Positions 45,902 to 54,527 are shown, numbered from the stretch's first letter. The stretch: DNA of 64,000 bases from Bradyrhizobium arachidis (GCF_024758505.1 NZ_CP077970.1:8821501-8885500), one strand, 5' to 3'. The notes: a model not told the origin generated them from the sequence alone. Program-made: numbers and translations.

Positions 45902-45920
45902 TTATGCATTGGACGCATTA
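45902..45920 (+). promoter_or_regulatory. Candidate LysR binding site
   Basis: TTATGCATTGGACGCATTA at 45902-45920 has inverted TTATGC/GCATTA half-sites in a T-N11-A-like arrangement between the divergent LysR and hydroxylase genes, 62 bases before the hydroxylase start. Confidence 0.45.
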
Positions 45921-45981
45921 CGATGGCACCCCCAAAATCGTCCTCACTATTAAAAAATGTGAGCGAGAGGAGACACCCCAC

Positions 45982-46878
45982 ATGAGCTCGCAACTGCAAT
46001 ACCTTCTGATCGGCGCCTGCATCCTGGGCTTTGCCGCCATGGAGTTCATCACCCGGCGCTACCAGAACACCGTGCGAGACCACGCGACAGCCAACGACAC
46101 CTGGCTGGAGGTGCTGATGTTCGTCAGCCTGATCGCCGTCACCCAGCCGATCGCACTGCTGGGCAGCAACGCGCTGTGCAACTGGCTCATGCCCGCGGAG
46201 CACAACGCCTGGGCCAACCTGCCGTGGTGGGCCATGGCCGGCCTGCTGCTGATCGGCGATGACCTCACGCAGTACCTCTGGCACCGCGCCTCGCACACGC
46301 CGCTGCTGTGGCCGCTGCACCGCGCGCACCACAGCGCGGCCTACATGAGCGTGCGCATTACCTACCGCAACAACTTCTTCTACTACCTGATGATGCCGGG
46401 CCTGTGGATCGGCGGCGTGGCGGTGTATCTTGGTTTCGGCCCGATCTATGCGGCGTACCTGGTGATCAAGCTGGCGGTCATCCTCGGCGCGCACTGCGCC
46501 TGGGCGTGGGACGCGCCGCTGTACCGCATCCGCGCGCTGCATCCGCTCATGTGGGTGCTGGAGCGCACCATCTCCACGCCGGCCACGCACCAGGCGCACC
46601 ACGCGCTCACCAACGAAGATGGCATCGGCCACTACAAGGGCAACTTCGGCAACCTGCTGTTCTTCTGGGACGTGCTGTTCGGCACCGCGCATATCACACG
46701 CAAATATCCGGCCAAGGTCGGCCTCCAGGACGACATCCTGTTTGGCCCGGAGCGCTGGACGACGCAGATGTTCTACCCGCTGGTCCACTCCAAGCGCGAG
46801 CATTCGGCGCTGCGCCCCGGCGGCTATGGCTTCACCGAAGCTGACCTACAGACCGAAGCTAAACAGGAGGCCGCATGA
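45982..46878 (+). CDS. Fatty acid hydroxylase/sterol desaturase-family membrane protein
   Basis: A 298-residue di-iron membrane oxygenase. The histidine clusters are all present: DDLTQYLWHRASH, LHRAHHSAAYMSVR, and TPATHQAHHALTNEDGIGHYKGNFG, arranged between hydrophobic segments as in the family. It would hydroxylate or desaturate a lipid or an alkyl compound using oxygen. The ATG at 45982 was chosen because the longer frame from 45895 lacks a binding site. Its last codon overlaps (ATGA) the start of the next, now truncated, gene, so it once headed an operon. Confidence 0.9.
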   Translation: MSSQLQYLLIGACILGFAAMEFITRRYQNTVRDHATANDTWLEVLMFVSLIAVTQPIALLGSNALCNWLMPAEHNAWANLPWWAMAGLLLIGDDLTQYLWHRASHTPLLWPLHRAHHSAAYMSVRITYRNNFFYYLMMPGLWIGGVAVYLGFGPIYAAYLVIKLAVILGAHCAWAWDAPLYRIRALHPLMWVLERTISTPATHQAHHALTNEDGIGHYKGNFGNLLFFWDVLFGTAHITRKYPAKVGLQDDILFGPERWTTQMFYPLVHSKREHSALRPGGYGFTEADLQTEAKQEAA

Positions 46879-47033
46879 ACGCCAGGTTCGACGTGCTGGT
46901 TGCCCCCGTGTGGGTAGCGCATTCGAGGCGCAGCAGCAGGCGTTCGCGATGCCTCGGAAGGAGCTGAAATGCGTAACGCGCACGGTTGGCGTCTGGTCCG
47001 CGAGCCGCCTCTTGGCCACGCCTAGATGACCCG
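46875..47033 (+). pseudogene. Start of a truncated gene, possibly a ferredoxin/flavin reductase
   Basis: An ATG overlapping the hydroxylase stop opens MNARFDVLVA, like the start of ferredoxin-reductase-type proteins, but after about twelve codons the sequence changes and frames are lost; a different frame reads AFEAQQQAFAMPRKELKC. The rest of the gene is missing. The partner assignment is a guess based on what a di-iron hydroxylase would need. Confidence 0.4.
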
Positions 47034-47115
47034 AATGGAAACCATCGTGCTTGGGTGGAGCACCGCGCTTGTGGCGGTCTTCATCCGACCCATTGGTATT
47101 GGTTAGGAGAAGACG

Positions 47116-47313
47116 ATGATCGTCTGTTCTTGCAATGTGTTTAGCGACCATCAGGTGCGGTCAGTGGTCGTAGAAGAGGCGCAACGGCCTCGTATGAGCG
47201 AGGTGTATGCCTGCCTCGGATGCAGCGCCCGGTGCGGCCGCTGCGCTCACGCTATCAAGCGGATCATGGATGAAAGGCCCCGCTCCGTTCATGCGAACGC
47301 AAGCATGCACTAA
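47116..47313 (+). CDS. bfd: Bacterioferritin-associated ferredoxin-like (2Fe-2S) protein
   Basis: A 65-residue protein with the BFD fold. Four cysteines in the pattern MIVCSCNVFSD ... CLGCSARCGRC fit the [2Fe-2S] site, with an extra Cys in the last loop. In other bacteria Bfd reduces ferric iron in bacterioferritin to release it. TAGGAGA lies before the ATG at 47116. No bacterioferritin gene is next to it; it stands between truncated genes and may be a relic with its own promoter. Confidence 0.85.
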   Translation: MIVCSCNVFSDHQVRSVVVEEAQRPRMSEVYACLGCSARCGRCAHAIKRIMDERPRSVHANASMH

Positions 47314-47398
47314 CTTGGAGTTGATACAGTCACAGTCACACCCGCCCTCGATATTTCGCTTGGAAGGACACGCGAAAAACCAAGAGAAAGGGAACATC

Positions 47399-47566
47399 AT
47401 GAACGTGCCTGTCAATTCCCGTTCGATCGACATTCCCACTGAATTTCAGTCCTGCTTTGACAAGCAGCGTGCGGCTTACCTGGCGGCGCCGGAGCCATCC
47501 TATGCTCAGCGCATTGCTGACTTGAAGTCGCTGACACGGCTCCTGAAAGACAACAAGGATGAGTGT
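47399..47566 (+). pseudogene. N-terminal fragment of an aldehyde dehydrogenase (coniferyl aldehyde dehydrogenase-like)
   Basis: From the ATG at 47399 about 55 codons read MNVPVNSRSIDIPTEFQSCF and AAYLAAPEPSYAQRIADLKS, LTRLLKDNKDE, the usual start of the coniferyl aldehyde dehydrogenase group. The reading then changes to cysteine-rich sequence with no similarity, so the NAD-binding and catalytic parts are lost. The frame stays open into the HAD gene downstream, which is chance or a fusion. Confidence 0.7.
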
Positions 47567-47677
47567 CGGCTGCTCTGTAAGGCCTGCCGGATTTGCATAG
47601 GCAGCAAGCGTCGCTTCTTTAACATGCTCCTAATGCCCGCTTGTGGAGATCGGGAAGATTCTGCTGGAGGTCGGACA

Positions 47678-48679
47678 ATGAAGTGCCGGGCTTTTCACAT
47701 GCTCACCGTCGCAGTCGCGATCGTTGTGGCCTGGTCATTTCCCGCGTTCGCGCAGACCGATCCCCTGCCTTCCTGGAACGACACACCTGCAAAACAGGCC
47801 ATTATCGAATTCGTCGGCCACGTCACGGAAGACGGCGGCTCCGACTTCGTCGCAGCGTCCGATCGCATCGCCATATTCGACAATGACGGCACGCTATGGG
47901 TGGAGCAGCCCATGTATGTTCAGCTTGCCTTCGCGCTCGACCGCGTCAAGGCGCTCGCTCCCATGCATCCGGAGTGGAAGGACAAGCAGCCTTTCAAGGC
48001 GGTTCTCGATGGCGACATGAAGGCGCTGGCCGAGTCCGGTGAGCCTGGCCTCGTCGAACTCATCATGGCTACCCACGCGGGCATGACCGTGAGCGAATTT
48101 TCGTCGATTGTGACGGACTGGCTCGCCACCGCGCGCGATCCGCGCTTCAAGCGGCTCTATACTGAACTGGTGTACCAGCCAATGCTCGAACTCCTGGCCT
48201 ACCTGCGCGCGAACGGGTTCAAGACGTTCATCGTGTCGGGAGGCGGCGTCGAGTTCATGCGGCCCTGGACGGATAAGATCTACGGGGTACCGCCCGAACA
48301 AGTGGTCGGATCATCGATCAAGACCAAATTCGTCATGCGCGATGGCATACCAACGATATTCCGCCTCCCGGCCGTCAATTTCATTGACGACAAAGACGGC
48401 AAACCGGTCGGGATCAATGAGTACATCGGCCGCCGTCCGATTGCTGCCTTTGGCAACTCCGATGGCGATCTCGAAATGCTGCAGTGGACGACGTTAACAG
48501 CCGGCGTCCGGTTCGGCGTGCTCATCCATCATACTGATGCTGAACGAGAATATGCCTACGACCGGCACTCGCATTTCGGGCGCCTCGATGTCGCGCTTGA
48601 TTTGGCGGCCACCAACCATTGGACCGTTGTCGACATGAAGCGCGACTGGAAGGTCATATTTCCTTTCCAAAAACAGTGA
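47678..48679 (+). CDS. Exported HAD-family phosphatase
   Basis: A 333-residue haloacid-dehalogenase-superfamily hydrolase with a signal peptide (MLTVAVAIVVAWSFPAFAQ). Motif I is IFDNDGTLW (Asp68 nucleophile, Asp70 acid/base), motif II is FKTFIVSGGGVEF, and the metal-binding motif is IAAFGNSDGDLEM. It should be a periplasmic phosphatase, probably serine-phosphatase-like in fold; the substrate is unknown. The ATG at 47678 has GGAGG seven bases upstream, which separates it from the aldehyde dehydrogenase remnant in the same frame. It lies next to the sulfatase cluster and may share its role in scavenging phosphate or sulfate esters. Confidence 0.88.
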   Translation: MKCRAFHMLTVAVAIVVAWSFPAFAQTDPLPSWNDTPAKQAIIEFVGHVTEDGGSDFVAASDRIAIFDNDGTLWVEQPMYVQLAFALDRVKALAPMHPEWKDKQPFKAVLDGDMKALAESGEPGLVELIMATHAGMTVSEFSSIVTDWLATARDPRFKRLYTELVYQPMLELLAYLRANGFKTFIVSGGGVEFMRPWTDKIYGVPPEQVVGSSIKTKFVMRDGIPTIFRLPAVNFIDDKDGKPVGINEYIGRRPIAAFGNSDGDLEMLQWTTLTAGVRFGVLIHHTDAEREYAYDRHSHFGRLDVALDLAATNHWTVVDMKRDWKVIFPFQKQ

Positions 48680-48748
48680 GTAGCGGAGTCGCCCACTGGC
48701 ATCCCACTGAAGATATTTAGCTAGCTCCACGCTGCAACATAACATCCA

Positions 48749-48799
48749 TTGATCTACGTCAAAGCACGGCGTCAAAATCCGTACGTTGATCTACGGTAA
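48749..48799. promoter_or_regulatory. FixK2/FNR-type box and a half-matching repeat
   Basis: TTGATCTACGTCAA at 48749-48762 fits TTG(A/C)-N6-(T/G)CAA. The same TTGATCTACG is repeated at 48786 but continues GTAA, so only one half-site matches. Both lie in the 263-base gap upstream of the first AraC gene. Two identical ten-base blocks 37 bases apart suggest a duplicated regulatory site. Confidence 0.5.
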
Positions 48800-48942
48800 T
48801 AACAACACCAAAATACAACTGTAATTTAGTGCCACCCTCGTCCCCTGCGTCTGCGATCCGAAGCTAAGGCTTCCTGAGGCTCATCGCCGTAGCACCGGTT
48901 GTCTGGCCAAATAGTAGTTTCTGTTTTGGGGGAAGAACAGAA

Positions 48943-49950
48943 GTGCCGTGGAGTAGAGTCTTCAGCATTAGCGATCCGTCGGCGTGCCACGCCGTTATTC
49001 GGACTGCCGATGTCGAACTGCTTCCCACAGCGAAGGGACGTTTTCATGCTCAGATTGCACAGATCGGCATGAACAGGCTTCTAATCCATCGATTTCATGT
49101 ATCCCTACCACAGGTCAGTACTGTTGCGGTAAGGCCCGGCCGTACATCGATCGGTTTTCTAACCGAACTCAATTCGTCACCTTTCCTGCACTGTGGCCAA
49201 GAAGTCTCGCCCGGCGATATCATCGTAAACAGGTTCGACGTCGCACATCAACGATCTGACGCTAACCTTCATTTTGGCGCGATGTCTCTGCCGATTGATG
49301 ATCTGGATGCTGCTGCAGAAACAATAATCGGTCGTGAGCTGCCGAGAACGCCGCACAGGCGAATTATTCGCCCGAACCATGCGCTGACGCTCCGACTACT
49401 AAAACTGCACAAGAGCGTCGCGCAGCTTGCTCACGATGCAGCGCATATTCTGGAGCTGCCGGAGGTGCTTCGGGGCTTAGAGAATGAGCTCATTCATATC
49501 ATGGTGAGTTGCCTTGCTGAAGGCACCGCCGTAGAGCCGACCGCCGGCAGCCGACGTCATGACATGATCATCGCGCGGTTTGAGGAATTTTTGGAAACGC
49601 ATCCCGACCAGCCGCTCTATCTTCCCGAGATTTGCGCAGAGATCGGCGTCGCGGAGCGAACACTTCGCGCCTCCTGCGAAGAGCATCTCGGCATGGGACC
49701 AATTCGCTATCTCACATTGCGCCGAATGCACCTCGTGCGGCGAACGCTCCTGCGTTCGGATCCATCCAAGGCATCAGTCACGCAGATCGTTACCGACCAC
49801 GGCTTCTGGGAACTCGGGCGCTTTTCGGTTGCCTACCGCACGCTGTTCGGAGAGTCGCCATCGCGTACGTTGCGGCGGCCCGCGGAGCGGCCGGAAGTCT
49901 ATTTCAATCCCCCATCATCGCTTGCGGCCACTGACTTGCGGCCCGTTTGA
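48943..49950 (+). CDS. AraC-family transcriptional regulator 1
   Basis: A 335-residue regulator. The first 220 residues are a sensor of unknown ligand (SIGFLTELNSSPFLHCGQEV). The C-terminal DNA-binding part has ICAEIGVAERTLRASCEEHLGMGPIRYLTLRRMHLVRRTLL and VTQIVTDHGFWELGRFSVAYRTLFGESPS, the AraC signature. The start is a GTG at 48943 with GGAAG about seven bases upstream; the FixK-like repeats lie in its upstream gap. It is a paralogue of the regulator at 50659, with the same order of motifs. Confidence 0.88.
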   Translation: MPWSRVFSISDPSACHAVIRTADVELLPTAKGRFHAQIAQIGMNRLLIHRFHVSLPQVSTVAVRPGRTSIGFLTELNSSPFLHCGQEVSPGDIIVNRFDVAHQRSDANLHFGAMSLPIDDLDAAAETIIGRELPRTPHRRIIRPNHALTLRLLKLHKSVAQLAHDAAHILELPEVLRGLENELIHIMVSCLAEGTAVEPTAGSRRHDMIIARFEEFLETHPDQPLYLPEICAEIGVAERTLRASCEEHLGMGPIRYLTLRRMHLVRRTLLRSDPSKASVTQIVTDHGFWELGRFSVAYRTLFGESPSRTLRRPAERPEVYFNPPSSLAATDLRPV

Positions 49951-50196
49951 ACCAGACACGGTGGGCTTACCACGAAATGCCTTGGCACAGAGTGCCAGAG
50001 CCGCCTCGCTGCCCTGCAGGCAGCCGTGCCCGCTTCTGATTGCCGGAGCGTCGCCGGCCTTGCCATTGTGTTGCATAGCGGGCTTGGCAACGCAGAATAT
50101 CATTGTCTCGGCCGGGCTGACAAATATCGGGAAACGCTCAGTTCGTGCCCGGCAACGCTAGGCCCAGTATCCTTCAAGGAGGCGAATATACTTCGT

Positions 50197-50448
50197 ATGC
50201 GAACGCTCTTCGCTATCGCGTTACTCCTTCCAGTCCTTGCAACCTCGCTACCGGCACAAGCAGCAAAGATGGATGTCAGAGCCGCACGCGCTGAATGCTT
50301 CAGGCAGGCCAATGCCGCGGCAAGCGGTGTAACCGTTGGTAGTTCCGGTGCTACTGCGGAAAGGCGAGCTTATGGGATGGACGCCTATCGTGAGTGCTGC
50401 GCAAGATGGGCATACGGCCGTAAATACTCGGCCATCTTCTGTTCCTGA
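50197..50448 (+). CDS. Small exported hypothetical protein
   Basis: An 83-residue protein with a signal peptide (RTLFAIALLLPVLATSLPAQA). The mature part reads AARAECFRQANAAASGVTVG and ends MDAYRECCARWAYGRKYSA, with four cysteines. It resembles small exported proteins often found in rhizobia but no family was recognised. AGGAGG lies about 14 bases before the ATG, rather far. A strong terminator overlaps its stop codon. It sits between the two AraC genes. Confidence 0.65.
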   Translation: MRTLFAIALLLPVLATSLPAQAAKMDVRAARAECFRQANAAASGVTVGSSGATAERRAYGMDAYRECCARWAYGRKYSAIFCS

Positions 50449-50471
50449 AAGACCGCCGACGGGCGGTCTTT
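50448..50471 (+). terminator. Intrinsic terminator
   Basis: AAAGACCGCC at 50448-50457 and GGCGGTCTTT at 50462-50471 form a perfect 10-bp stem with a 4-base loop and a T-ending tract. It ends the transcript of the small exported protein gene. Confidence 0.9.
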
Positions 50472-50658
50472 CTATTGATCGCGGCATCTGGTCGAGATCG
50501 CCTACCCGCCTGCCGGAATTGCATATTCGCACACGGCACGACGAACAGCCGAACTTCCGAACCCGCATAGTCGAAAACGGTCAACTACCTGATGCTGCCT
50601 CCTCGGTTGGCATCAGCCGGTCGCACGAACTGTCCGCCGGTCCGACGGGACGGGGCAT

Positions 50659-51621
50659 ATGGCAGAAAACGGTACACTCACGTTTAGCGAGCCCGATGGC
50701 TACATCGCCGAATTCGGTGATGCACGTATTAATCTCACAATAACGGGTGCCGGAGATTTCAACGCACGGCTGACACGGTTGAAATTGAAACATCTGGAAG
50801 TCTATCTGGCTTGCGAAAGCCTCCCGCGCATTGCCTATATCTCACTGCCCCCCGAGCAGGTGTTCCTGTCGTTTCCGGTCGGTACCGCATCTCTCATTTC
50901 TGATGGATTTACTTTGCGAAACGGCGACATGTTTTTGCACGGTCGCGGCGAGAGCACACATCAACGATCCGACGGCGCATGCCAATGGGGCTTCACATCA
51001 TTATCGACCAAGCAATTCGAGCGTTGCAGCAAAACATTGACGGGACGAGAGATCGCACCGCCGCACCCAAGCAGAGTACTCCATCCTGCACGCGCGGATG
51101 TAACAAGATTTCAGCGTCTCTTTAAGGAGGCTTGCCATCTTGCGGAAGCCAAACGGAGATTGATCGAGCGCCCCGAGGTAACAAGAGCGCTGGAGCAGGA
51201 AATGCTTCACGCAATCATCAATTGCGTTTCCGCCAATGAGGCAAGAGACAACCAAACACTGCACCGTCACGCCGCTATCATGGCTCGCTTCGAAGAAACG
51301 CTGAGGCAACGCATTGATCAAAAGCTTAACATGCCCGCACTTTGTGCCGAGATCGGCGTGCCGGAGCGAACACTGCGGCTGTGCTGCGCCAAATTCCTCG
51401 GTGTAAGTCCCACGCGATATCTCTTGTTGCGACGATTGAACAAGGCTCGTTCGGCCCTTCGACGTGCCGATCCTTCGATAGCCACCGTCGCGGAAGTTGC
51501 CCGAGACCATCAGTTCCTGGAGCTTGGGCGCTTTGCGGTGACGTATCGCACCACCTTCGGTGAGTCGCCTTCCATGACGCTGCACCGCGATCCGCAATCG
51601 GAACCTGCCGAAAGCGCATAG
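50659..51621 (+). CDS. AraC-family transcriptional regulator 2
   Basis: A 320-residue paralogue of the regulator at 48943. The N-terminal sensor differs in detail (FLSFPVGTASLISDGFTLRN) but the helix-turn-helix region is closely similar: LCAEIGVPERTLRLCCAKFLGVSPTRYLLLRRLNKARSAL and VAEVARDHQFLELGRFAVTYRTTFGESPS. The ATG at 50659 is used. It lies directly upstream of the sulfatase genes and probably controls them or the exported partner. Confidence 0.87.
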   Translation: MAENGTLTFSEPDGYIAEFGDARINLTITGAGDFNARLTRLKLKHLEVYLACESLPRIAYISLPPEQVFLSFPVGTASLISDGFTLRNGDMFLHGRGESTHQRSDGACQWGFTSLSTKQFERCSKTLTGREIAPPHPSRVLHPARADVTRFQRLFKEACHLAEAKRRLIERPEVTRALEQEMLHAIINCVSANEARDNQTLHRHAAIMARFEETLRQRIDQKLNMPALCAEIGVPERTLRLCCAKFLGVSPTRYLLLRRLNKARSALRRADPSIATVAEVARDHQFLELGRFAVTYRTTFGESPSMTLHRDPQSEPAESA

Positions 51622-51776
51622 CGCTTCCCGAAGGTTTCAACCAATTTCCTGTTCGCGAGGCATCCGACCGATTGCCGAAATCTGATCCTGCATGGGTCGG
51701 CAAATCGGTTGGTGGGTGGAGTTGGGCGAAGGCTGCGGCCCGGGCTTTCGGCAGTCGCCATCGAGGAAAGGCAACC

Positions 51777-53492
51777 ATGAGTATGTTCAGAACAATCTGG
51801 GGCGCTCTTGTCGTGCTGTGTACCGCCACGACACTGGCGAGCATTCCTGCCTCCGCCCAGCAGGGACAGAAGCCCAACATCCTCTTCATCATGGGCGACG
51901 ACATCGGCTGGATGCAGCCGAGCATCTACCACCGCGGATTGATGGTCGGGGAGACACCCAACATCGATCGCATCGGCAACGAAGGCGCGATGTTCACGCA
52001 CTATTACGCCGAGCAGAGCTGCACGGCCGGGCGTACGGCCTTCCTCACCGGCATGCAGCCGGTTCGCGTCGGCATGACCTTGCCGGAAATCCCCGGCAGC
52101 CCATCCTATCTGCGGCCCGGGACGCCGTCGCTTGCCAGGTTCCTGCTCGATCTCGGCTACAACACCGGGGAGTTCGGCAAGAATCATCTCGGCGATCACA
52201 CCGACTCGCTGCCAACTGCGCATGGTTTCCAAGAGTACTGGGGCTATCTCTATCACCTCGATGCCATGCAGGGGGTGAGCTTCCCTGACATCAACAAGAC
52301 CGCGACCCAGCAGACCGTCGCCCCGCCATGCAAGAACACACCGATTCCTGGCGTACCTGAGGTTGCCGGCGCGGTTGATCCCAAGACCACAGTCTGCCTG
52401 ACGCCACCGCGTCCGATGCTCGCGTGCAAGTCCTCGGATGGCACCGCCAAGAACATGACATGCAAGGACGAGGGCCCGCTTACGCTCGATCGATCGAAGG
52501 GTATCGACGAGGAAATCTCGGCCAAGGTCGTCGACTTCCTCGATCGCAACGACCCTCGCCGCACCAACAAGCCATTCTTCGTCTGGTACAATCCGGCGCG
52601 CATGCACATCACGACCGTGCTGAATGACAAGTACCTGGCCATGGTGGGCGAGCCCGGCGGCAAGGACTGGGGCATCAATGAAGCCGGCATGAAGCAGATG
52701 GACGACAACATCGGCGTGGTGCTCAAGAAGCTCGAAGACATGGGCCAGCTGAACAACACGATCGTCGTCTTCACCACCGATAACGGCGCCGAGACCATCA
52801 CCTTCCCGGACGGCGGCGTCACGCCGTTCAAGGGCGGCAAGCTGAGCACCTGGGAGGGCGGCATGCGCGCCCCGATGGTGATCCGGTGGCCAGACGTCAT
52901 CAAGCCCGGCACGGTCAAGAACGAAATGTTTTCCGCCCTTGACTGGCTTCCGACGCTCGTCGAGATCGCCGGCGGGCCCAAAGGCGACGCACTGAAGCAA
53001 CGGATCGAGGCCGGTGAGTATCCCGGCATCGTCAAGACCACGCTCGATGGCATCAACCAGATCGACTACCTGAGCGGCAAATCTGAGAAGTCGCCACGCG
53101 ACCACTTCCTGTATTACTCCAGCACGACGCCGTCGGCGGTTCGCTACAAGAACTGGAAGATGTATTTCGCAATGGTGTCCGACGACCCCGCGGGCTTCGT
53201 TTCGGGAGTGCAACCCTACTCCTGGACCCAGGTCGTCAACATCAAGCGCGATCCCTTCGAGACCTCGGTGGGTTCGCAACAGAAGACACTCTTCGGTATG
53301 GGCGGAGCGATTGCTTCTCCGTCGACCGCCTATGTCTATGACTGGAACTTGCTGCCCATCGGCCAGCAGCTTTGGTTGATGCACCTCGAGTCTTACATCA
53401 AGTTCCCGCCTCTGCAGGACCCGGCCAGCTACAACCTGGAGCAGGTCATGCGGCAAGTCAGGAATATGAAGACGGCCGGCCGCAGCGACTAG
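51777..53492 (+). CDS. Exported sulfatase with CTAGR active-site motif
   Basis: A 571-residue sulfatase-family protein with a signal peptide (IWGALVVLCTATTLASIPASA). The metal site begins ILFIMGDDIGW (Asp41-Asp42). The modification motif is Cys82 in SCTAGRTAFLTG, so the usual CXPXR is CXAXR; the cysteine that becomes formylglycine is present. The C-terminal half has NGAETITFPDGGVTPFKGGK and WEGGMRAP, family typical. Substrate unknown. The ATG at 51777 is near AAAGG. A stem-loop follows at 53530. No formylglycine-generating enzyme is in the window. Confidence 0.9.
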   Translation: MSMFRTIWGALVVLCTATTLASIPASAQQGQKPNILFIMGDDIGWMQPSIYHRGLMVGETPNIDRIGNEGAMFTHYYAEQSCTAGRTAFLTGMQPVRVGMTLPEIPGSPSYLRPGTPSLARFLLDLGYNTGEFGKNHLGDHTDSLPTAHGFQEYWGYLYHLDAMQGVSFPDINKTATQQTVAPPCKNTPIPGVPEVAGAVDPKTTVCLTPPRPMLACKSSDGTAKNMTCKDEGPLTLDRSKGIDEEISAKVVDFLDRNDPRRTNKPFFVWYNPARMHITTVLNDKYLAMVGEPGGKDWGINEAGMKQMDDNIGVVLKKLEDMGQLNNTIVVFTTDNGAETITFPDGGVTPFKGGKLSTWEGGMRAPMVIRWPDVIKPGTVKNEMFSALDWLPTLVEIAGGPKGDALKQRIEAGEYPGIVKTTLDGINQIDYLSGKSEKSPRDHFLYYSSTTPSAVRYKNWKMYFAMVSDDPAGFVSGVQPYSWTQVVNIKRDPFETSVGSQQKTLFGMGGAIASPSTAYVYDWNLLPIGQQLWLMHLESYIKFPPLQDPASYNLEQVMRQVRNMKTAGRSD

Positions 53493-53529
53493 CTGCGAAC
53501 GTCAGGCCGCGATCGCAGAACAAGAGAAG

Positions 53530-53559
53530 AAGTGGCCGGTCGGAAAGGACCGGCCACTT
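53530..53559 (+). terminator. Strong stem-loop, probable terminator
   Basis: AAGTGGCCGGTC at 53530-53541 pairs perfectly with GACCGGCCACTT at 53548-53559 around a 6-base loop. Only GTTCC follows, so there is no long T tract. It lies 37 bases after the stop of the first sulfatase gene. Confidence 0.7.
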
Positions 53560-53660
53560 GTTCCAGAAATCTCGATGAATGCGCTTTCCGTGCAATCCCC
53601 TGGAGAGACCGTGAAGCTGCCCATGCGTTTGGACGGCGAAAGTATGGAGTTGCTCATACC

Positions 53661-54527
53661 GTGCTGAAGAATCGAACCGGCTGCATGATCATCGCCCTCC
53701 TGCTGTGCGAGGCGGCACCCGCGCTAGCCCAGACCACGCCGCCTTCGACGCCGGAGCACCAGCCGCTGCAGAAGACGATCGGCCAGGCCAAGCCGGAGAT
53801 CGTGCCGTCGCTGATCGTGATGAACGCCCGCGGCGCCAGCCTGCAGGGCGGTAAGCTGACACTCACCGGCGTTGCGCCCAACTCGATCATCTTCGCGGAC
53901 CGCCCGGTGCGGGCGGCCGGGCATTCGCTCACGACCGACCTGCTGGCGGAATGGTCGCCGAGCAATGACAGCGCCGAGAGCTTTACCAAGGATCCGCCGA
54001 ACGCCACCGTCTCGGTGCTCAGCGCGGACGGCTTGAAAATCCGCGATGCGGTCGTGGTGCTGAAGACGGCGAAGCTCGAGGGCGACCGGCTGACCTTCGA
54101 TGTGGATGTGCTCGAAGGCGAGCTGGCCGGCGGCGACGGGCCGGCGGCACTCTTCATCGACCGCTTCGGCTTCGGCGGCTTCCACGCCGGCGGCTTCCGC
54201 GGCGACTTCGACCGTGTGGGAACCGTCGGTGTCGGTCGCGTTGGTGTCGATCGCGTCGGTGCAGTTGGCGTCTGGCACCATCCCTACGTCGCTCGCGGCG
54301 CTTGGTACCGGGGGGCCGCCTACGGTGCCGCAGCGGTCGGTGCGGCCGCCGTGGGTGCGGCGGCAGAACGTGCCTATCCCTATGGCGCCGCCTGCGGCTA
54401 CTACCCCTTACCCGCCTTGCTACTGAGCGACGTCATCGACGCGGAAAATACTCCATGGCGCCCACGCTTGCAGGCGGCCGCAAGCCATGAGGTCCGATCG
54501 ATCGGCCCTTCTTCAGGAGATCGATGA
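53661..54527 (+). CDS. Exported hypothetical protein with a frameshifted C-terminus
   Basis: A 288-residue frame from a GTG at 53661 (an ATG at 53685 would leave the signal shorter). Signal peptide MIIALLLCEAAPALAQ. The middle carries a domain of unknown function with VMNARGASLQGGKLTLTGVA and IIFADRPVRAAGH, the latter typical of a small exported family. A Gly/Val/Arg repeat region and an Ala-rich region follow. Another frame ends the tail as ATTPYPPCY with a stop at 54424, a common ending in such proteins. One extra base near 54405 makes the present frame run on for 33 codons into the next gene. The true end is probably near 54426. Confidence 0.65.
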   Translation: MLKNRTGCMIIALLLCEAAPALAQTTPPSTPEHQPLQKTIGQAKPEIVPSLIVMNARGASLQGGKLTLTGVAPNSIIFADRPVRAAGHSLTTDLLAEWSPSNDSAESFTKDPPNATVSVLSADGLKIRDAVVVLKTAKLEGDRLTFDVDVLEGELAGGDGPAALFIDRFGFGGFHAGGFRGDFDRVGTVGVGRVGVDRVGAVGVWHHPYVARGAWYRGAAYGAAAVGAAAVGAAAERAYPYGAACGYYPLPALLLSDVIDAENTPWRPRLQAAASHEVRSIGPSSGDR

